A DNA stretch of 64,000 bases from Gyromitra esculenta (lineage: Eukaryota > Ascomycota > Pezizomycetes > Pezizales > Discinaceae). Numbering within the stretch: position 1 is the stretch's first letter; the number at the start of each line of letters is the position of its first letter. The position numbers and the translations under genes are program-made. Under the pieces are notes generated by a model that made no database searches, was not told the DNA's origin, and worked only from the letters and a program-made list of their open reading frames with translations. Shown here one piece after another: positions 58,889-64,000 of the stretch. Location of the stretch: NCBI GenBank assembly GCA_038503075.1, contig JBCAML010000001.1, positions 1,674,001 through 1,738,000 on the forward strand, in the 5' to 3' direction.

Positions 58889-60126
58889 AGAGAGTCAAGG
58901 TTGGGAACATAGAGACAATCTCTGTAGCGTAATAGATTATTCTTATTACTGCATTCACTTAAGGTAATTTCCTTGGATTGTTGTTCTTTATTCTTCAATG
59001 CCGCGAGTATCTTTTCCAGGAATTTATCAGTGATATATCCTTCTTGAAAAAGTTTAAAAAGGGGGGCATCCAATTCAGCGGCTTCATTTGACAAAGAAGC
59101 CGACAACAAACTTATCTTAGGATCAATATTCTCCTTTTTTAATACCACTTGGCTTTGATGCGCCAATCTTTCATCCCCTTCCTTGGGGAGATCTCCTGAT
59201 CTCCTTGTCAGTGCGTCGGGCTTTCCTCCTTGAGTACCTGGTCGATACGTAATCACGAAGTCGAAGCGAGAGAGGTATTCAGCCCATCGTGCTTGACGGC
59301 GATTTAGCTGTTTAGTACTCATAAAATACTCAAGGTTTTTATGATCGCTGATCACGTCGATGGGGTGCTTAGATCCTTCTAATTCAGGGCGCCATTCCTC
59401 GAAGACTCGGATGATTGCCAGCAGTTCCTTATCATAAATCTCGTAATTGCATTCCGCGGGGGAATGTTTTTTTGAGAAGAAGGCTACTGGATGTAAGACG
59501 CCATTATCGTCGTATTGAGATAGGATTCCTCCCGATACAAAATCGGAGGCGTCCGTTTCTACGATGATCTTTTTATCGGGGTCGAAATGAATAAGGATAG
59601 GGGCGGTGGTAGCCGTCACGAAGGTCTAGTTTAGTATACCATTGCGCTTTTGCTAGCCGATCGAGCGTTTCTCGGATGAGAGGAGAGGTATATCGGTCCT
59701 TGACTGTGATAGCATTTAGGCCCCGATAGTCAACACATAATCGTAGAGAGCCATCAGCCTTTTTTACCAAGAGGACCAGGGATCCCGCAGGGGAAGAACT
59801 AGCACGGATAAACCCTTTCTCTAAATTGTCCTCAATATATTTTTTTAGGACAATGAGCTCTTCCCGGGACATTCCGTACAGCGGTCCAAACGGGGCGTCT
59901 TTTCCTTCTTGGAGTTGTATCCGGTGGTCGTAAGATCGGCGAGGTGGTAGGCCTTGGGCTTTGGTTTTGTCAAACATGTCAAGGAAATCATGATATTTCG
60001 TAGGAATACGTGATTTCCATTCCTCCTTGCTGGTTTTGTCGTCTATGATTTTATTGATCTCATAGAGGGACATGGCATAGGCTTGGGAGGAACGTTTTCG
60101 GGTAAGAGTCCTGAAACTGGCAGCAC
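58889..60126 (-). pseudogene. pol: Element D pol, RT and RNase H part with internal deletion
   Basis: Begins after the solo LTR G. It contains MSLYEINKIIDD, the RT start to [10 protein letters not shown], then jumps at 59604-59613 to [14 protein letters not shown] in another frame. Compared with E, about 185 codons are gone, including the YLDD catalytic motif. RNase H ([16 protein letters not shown]) follows until element E interrupts at 58889. Confidence 0.93.
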
Positions 60127-60131
60127 CAATG

Positions 60132-60550
60132 TTTCATGGATGGTTGTTGTGTTGTGGTACGAATGTTTTATTGTTTTGTTCGGGTTTACGGATACTTGGC
60201 TTTGCGGTTACTCTTTCTTTCTTTTGGTTTCCATTTACAATGAGTCAGACATGTGTCATCGAAAGGTTGGATTTTGGGTATATAAGCGAGAGGAAAGCCC
60301 TCCTGTTGTACTTTTCCTTCTTCTTTCCTTAAGCAACGTCTTCTATCGTCACTCTTGTATTTTACAATACAAACCTCGGTTATATCTCATAACCTCACGC
60401 TGTCGCCGTCCTCAAGTCCTCTATACTTGAACACTTCGTAGAGCCTGTGGAACCTTGTAAAACACTCTCGTCGCTTAGTTTTCCCTTCAAGTAGCACTGC
60501 TCATCTCGGGGGATACCTGAGAGCTTGAAGATAAACCTCGCCCCTTGAGA
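60132..60550 (+). repeat. Solo LTR G in element D
   Basis: 419 bp from TTTCATGG to CCTTGAGA, opposite in orientation to D, with target duplication CAATG (60127-60131 and 60551-60555). The sequence is of the A/F subfamily and closest to F. No internal region remains, the usual product of LTR-LTR recombination. Confidence 0.93.
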
Positions 60551-60555
60551 CAATG

Positions 60556-61127
60556 AATGATACGTTTAGCCTAGGAGGATTAGGGATTGAGGGCGTGGAT
60601 ATAACGGGCAGGTGGGGAGCGCAACGGGTGGTGCAGAGTTTAGAGTTAAACTCAATGCGTTTATCGGCGAAGTGTAGATGGACATCATGATGGTTCATCC
60701 ATGGTATTCCCAACACGAGGGGGTAGTGTCCGAGTTGGGTTACAAAACAGGGGGCTTGTTCTTGGTGTTGTTTGATGGATAGGTTGATATTGGCGATATG
60801 GGTAATATCTCCTGAGGCGACAGTACGACCGTCGATGACTTCAAGTTGTCGGGGTGTTTTAAGAGGAGAGAGTGGCAGGGAGTGGTGACTCGCAAAATTC
60901 TTGTCAATGAATGCAAATGCAGAGGCTCCAGTGTCCAGTAAAGCGTGTGTTTTGATGATTTTATTGCTATGGGAGATATTGCACGAAACTACAAAATGTT
61001 CCCCATCCAACTGATCCTCCACGCTTATACCGGAAACTGAAAACCCAGAAATTGAAAATGCAGACAAAGGAAAAGAAATTGGAACCAAGGCAGGGTCACT
61101 GGTCAGCCTTGGTTGGACTAGTTTAAA
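60556..61127 (-). pseudogene. pol: Element D pol, protease part
   Basis: The -1 frame from the slippery site: QPRLTSDPALVP, SAFSISGFSVSG, protease ALLDTGASAFAFID, then GHYPLVLGIPWMNHHD, open until the solo LTR G interrupts it after RLNVSFI. Confidence 0.9.
61083..61127 (-). promoter_or_regulatory. Putative -1 frameshift signal, element D
   Basis: Minus-strand TTTAAAC (61127-61121), stop TAG, stem AACCAAGGC (61114-61106) / GCCTTGGTT (61091-61083). Confidence 0.74.
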
Positions 61128-62455
61128 GCCTCGCTTGAGGCGTTTGCAGACTCTAGGGCAAAAAATTGAGGCGGGAGAGGTGGCGGCGGTAAGGAGGAAG
61201 CCGGGGGCGAACGGTTAGCAGGTGGGGCGGTGAGGGCTCCTCTCATCGTTGGTTTCTTTGGGGCGGAAGGGCAGTTGGCATAGGAGTGATCAGGGGCGGC
61301 ACAGAACATGCACTTGCCTGTGGAGCGGCGCCATTGTTTCTCTTCTTCCGATAACTTTCTCCTGCCGTTGACCATAGTGTATCTTTGGTCCTGAGGAGGG
61401 CGAGAAAGGTTGCTGGTACGTCCGAAAGAGAGATCCATGGGGGCCAGGCCACCTGGTACGAACGACGAAGCAGGGACAAAAGGGGTCATTGCATTGGTAG
61501 AGGCGCTGAACTGTCCCATGTTCTCGCGATTGCTTCCCCGTTTCTCTGCTTTGCGGGCTCGGATGCGGTTGTCCATTCGGGTGAGAACTAGGACCATGTC
61601 GTTGAGGGTTGTGGGTGTAGCAGCGGCAAAGACCATGGCTTCCTTTAGTTCTTCTGACATACCATGTTCGAGGGCATCCATCTTTGAGTTTTCATCAAAG
61701 TTTAATTGCCCCATAATGCGCTGGAAATCTGCCAGGTAGGCGGAAAAATCTCGTTTGCCCTGTCTGAGTTGATGCAGCTCTCGACGAGCTGTACCGGTGG
61801 GATCGGGGTCACCAAAGGCGGTTTCCAGGGCGGCGATGAGGGCGGCAGCGTTGGTCCAAGTCGTGAGGCCTGAGGGAAGGACTGTGTGTCGAACTTGCTC
61901 CAGGGCTGCTCCTTCTAAGCGGTTGATTGTGTAGAGAATCATGGTATTCTTGTCAGCGAATCGGTCTCGGTTGACCGCAAGTTTTGAGCGAAGTTGGAGG
62001 ATAAAACCAGGGAGCTTTGCTCTGGATCCGTCAAATTTCTCTGGGTCCGGCATTCGTTCGGAGCGATGGGTGGTGGCTGATGGTGGTGGAGGAGTGGCAG
62101 TAAGGTTTGGTGGAGCTGGGGGAAGGGAGAGGGCTGCGCGGGCTTCGTTTCGTTCACGGCGTAGTCGGTCAATGAGGGTTGAGGCGTCACTGACCCGTTG
62201 GTCTTGTTGTTGAGCGTGATGGTTGGCATTGTTTGTTTGGATCTGAGCGGTGTTGAGCTTTATTTCTAGCTCCTGGGTTCCTTCTTGTAGGACATCGATC
62301 TGATCTTCGAGGGCCTGGTTGAGTTCCCGGAGTCGATTATACAACTCGACGGGGTCATCCCTATAGGCCTGAGCAAATGCTTCTTTTGTAGGGAAGCGAG
62401 GTGTGACGACGGCGGCTCCTTCAGAGGAGGAGGTGACGGGGGCGGGGGAGCTCAT
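61118..62455 (-). CDS. gag: Element D gag
   Basis: Intact gag of 445 codons from MSSPAPVTSSSEGAAVV, nearly the same as C gag. It has a coiled-coil region, the Gag core and the zinc knuckle CMFCAAPDHSYANC. The frame extends upstream to an ATG at 62503 that lies at the LTR end, so 62455 is the better start. Its own pol is broken, but this Gag could still be made. Confidence 0.9.
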   Translation of the reverse strand: MSSPAPVTSSSEGAAVVTPRFPTKEAFAQAYRDDPVELYNRLRELNQALEDQIDVLQEGTQELEIKLNTAQIQTNNANHHAQQQDQRVSDASTLIDRLRRERNEARAALSLPPAPPNLTATPPPPSATTHRSERMPDPEKFDGSRAKLPGFILQLRSKLAVNRDRFADKNTMILYTINRLEGAALEQVRHTVLPSGLTTWTNAAALIAALETAFGDPDPTGTARRELHQLRQGKRDFSAYLADFQRIMGQLNFDENSKMDALEHGMSEELKEAMVFAAATPTTLNDMVLVLTRMDNRIRARKAEKRGSNRENMGQFSASTNAMTPFVPASSFVPGGLAPMDLSFGRTSNLSRPPQDQRYTMVNGRRKLSEEEKQWRRSTGKCMFCAAPDHSYANCPSAPKKPTMRGALTAPPANRSPPASSLPPPPLPPQFFALESANASSEALN

Positions 62456-62497
62456 TGTTGCTTTGGCGTAGGAGGTGTAGATGAGGAAGCAACGTAA

Positions 62498-62910
62498 TCT
62501 CACGGTTCGATCCTCGTTTAAGCCCTTCTGTATCCCAGAAGGTGAGCAGAGCTACTCAAACAAGAATCGTTGCGATAAGAGTAACGAGGTTTTCTACAGG
62601 TCCTACGGGGTCTAACTCAAGGCGAGTTAAGTGTGAGAATGTTCTACAGCGACAGCGACCGCGAGGATTCTGAGGTAGAATCGAGATAGTATTAAAACAA
62701 TACAGTAGAAGTAAAGTAAGAACGTTGCTTAAAGAAAGAGAAGAAAACCATAACAACCGTCTAAGATCCGTCCCTTATATACCCCGCAATTTCTCTCATG
62801 ACTCATAACCGAAACATAGCCGAACAACAAAGACATTATAAAGGAACCATCATCCGTTGCAACCGTTACTTCTCCGAACCCTAACCCATCATTCCACTTC
62901 ATCCGTGAAA
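62498..62910 (-). repeat. Element D 5' LTR
   Basis: 413 bp, with self-primer-like block (minus-strand AAGCAACGT at 62730-62722) and primer site at 62495-62487, two bases inside the LTR end. Confidence 0.92.
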
Positions 62911-62915
62911 CCACT

Positions 62916-64000
62916 ACCCTCTAGTCTTGGGCATACCATGGATGAAACATCATGATGTGCAACTCCACTTCGCCAACAAACGCATTGAGTTTAATTCTAA
63001 ACTCTGCACCACTCACTGTGCCCTTCACTCCCCCATCATTACCTCCCCATCGATCCCTGCTCCTTCCAGACTAAACATGTCGTTTATTGGTGCTGCTAGC
63101 TTTAGAACCCTTACTAGGAAACGCAACCACCAAGCTTATGCCATGTCGCTCTATGAAATAAACAAACTCAGAGACAAAAAAACAGCCAAGGAAGAATGGA
63201 AATCAAGGATCCCAACCGAGTACCACGAATTCCTGGACATGTTCGATAAAGCGAAAGCACAAGGACTGCCCCCACGCCGCCCCTATGATCATAAAATACA
63301 ACTGATGGAAGGGAAGGATGCACCATTCGGACCACTCTACGGGATGTCAAGGGAGGAACTTATCGCTCTCAAAAAGTATATCGAGGATAACCTAGAGAAA
63401 GGCTTTATCCGTGCCAGCTCATCTCCCGCCGGCTCCCCTGTACTCTTCGTAAAGAAAGCAGATGGCTCCCTCCGACTATGTGTGGACTATAGAGGTCTAA
63501 ATGCCATTACCGTCAAAGATCGCTATACCTCTCCTCTCATACGAGAAACCCTCGATAGACTGGCCAAAGCTCAATCGTATACAAAACTCGATCTCAGCGA
63601 GGGCTATCATCAAATCCGCATCGCCGAAGGGGAGGAATGGAAAACGGCCTTCCGAACTCGCTATGGACTCTATGAATATCAAGTAATGCCATTTGACCTA
63701 ACTAATGCACCCGGCACCTTTCAACGCTTTGTCAACGACTGCCTGAGAGAATATCTAGATATTTTCTGCACCGCCTATCTCGATGACATCCTCATTTATA
63801 GCAATACCTTCGCAGAACACCAGGCCCATGTTCGCAAGGTTCTCCAGACTCTCAGGGATAATGATATTTTGCTGAAACCTGAGAAGTGCGAATTCGAGGT
63901 ACAAACTACCAAATACCTCGGTCTCATCCTTACCCCTGACGGCATCAAGATGGACGAGGAAAAACTCAAGGCCGTCCGGGAATGGGGAACACCGAAAAGC
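62916..64000 (+). pseudogene. pol: Element C pol, end of protease to RT (after element D), open to the edge
   Basis: Continues from 45478 with YPLVLGIPWMKHHDVQLHF, then the linker, RT start (FGPLYGMSREELIALKKYI, SPVLFVKKADGSLRLCVDYR) and the catalytic CTAYLDDILIYS, with no stop to the window end. Two conserved-looking sites are altered: VMPFDLTNAPGTF (G to D in the PFGL motif) and KLDLSEGYH (RD to SE). Integrase and 3' LTR lie outside. Confidence 0.92.

Larger units (their letters stand above)
45479..62910 (-). mobile_element. Element D: chromovirus inserted in C, itself split by E and G
   Basis: Minus-strand element with 413-bp LTRs (45479-45891 and 62498-62910) that differ at two neighbouring positions by eye. 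Target duplication CCACT at 45474-45478 and 62911-62915. E with one target copy (47206-58888) and the solo LTR G with one target copy (60132-60555) lie inside. D has lost about 555 bp of RT at 59604-59613. Without the inserts it is about 5.3 kb. Confidence 0.93.
43278..64000 (+). mobile_element. Element C: chromovirus, interrupted by element D, runs off the right edge
   Basis: Plus-strand element with 5' LTR 43278-43705, gag, frameshift signal and the start of pol to 45478; then element D with one target copy (45479-62915), then pol again from 62916 to the window end. Joining the two sides across the CCACT duplication restores the protease frame. The 3' LTR is outside the window. C lies inside B in opposite orientation. 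Confidence 0.92.

Overview
The window looks like nuclear DNA of a filamentous ascomycete (Pezizomycotina). The protein genes carry short introns of about 40-170 nt with GT..AG ends, they match fungal families (MCM6, IML1, a fungal folliculin-interacting protein, a fungal HNH-domain protein), and the right third is built from chromodomain-bearing Ty3/Gypsy LTR retrotransposons. The order or genus cannot be fixed from the sequence alone. A repeat-rich pezizomycete is one possibility. All exon boundaries and LTR ends below were read by eye.

Gene region, 1-29,590. A histidyl-tRNA-synthetase-like gene (+, its 5' part outside the window) converges on MCM6 (-, five exons). An HNH-domain gene (-, three exons) and IML1/DEPDC5 (+, three exons) are divergent. 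After a 10.5-kb stretch without a recognisable gene comes a folliculin-interacting (FNIP/Lst4) protein gene (+, two exons). IML1 and FNIP/Lst4 belong to the two GAP complexes (SEACIT/GATOR1 and Lst4-Lst7/FLCN-FNIP) that act on Rag/Gtr GTPases upstream of TORC1, so two arms of one nutrient-sensing pathway are neighbours here.

Intergenic region, 29,591-35,658. It is rich in microsatellites and holds a strong G-quadruplex motif and a 256-bp Tc1/mariner-type MITE with 38-bp inverted repeats and TA flanks.

Retrotransposon region, 35,659-64,000. A complete but stop-containing element A is followed by a nest. A LINE-like fragment is split by B, B by C, C by D, D by E, and E by F. A solo LTR (G) is also inserted in D. 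Four insertions (A, D, F, G) have perfect 5-bp target duplications and E shares 4 bp. F is the innermost element and the only one with both gag and pol open. The elements share three unusual cis features: near-palindromic LTR tips (TTTCAYGG..CCRTGARA) instead of TG..CA; no tRNA-type primer site, but a 9-nt sequence just inside the 5' LTR complementary to a 9-nt block in the LTR downstream of the TATA box (suggesting Tf1-like self-priming); and a TTTAAAC slippery heptamer at the gag stop followed by a stem whose pairing is kept by compensatory changes in five copies (a likely -1 frameshift signal joining Gag to Pol).
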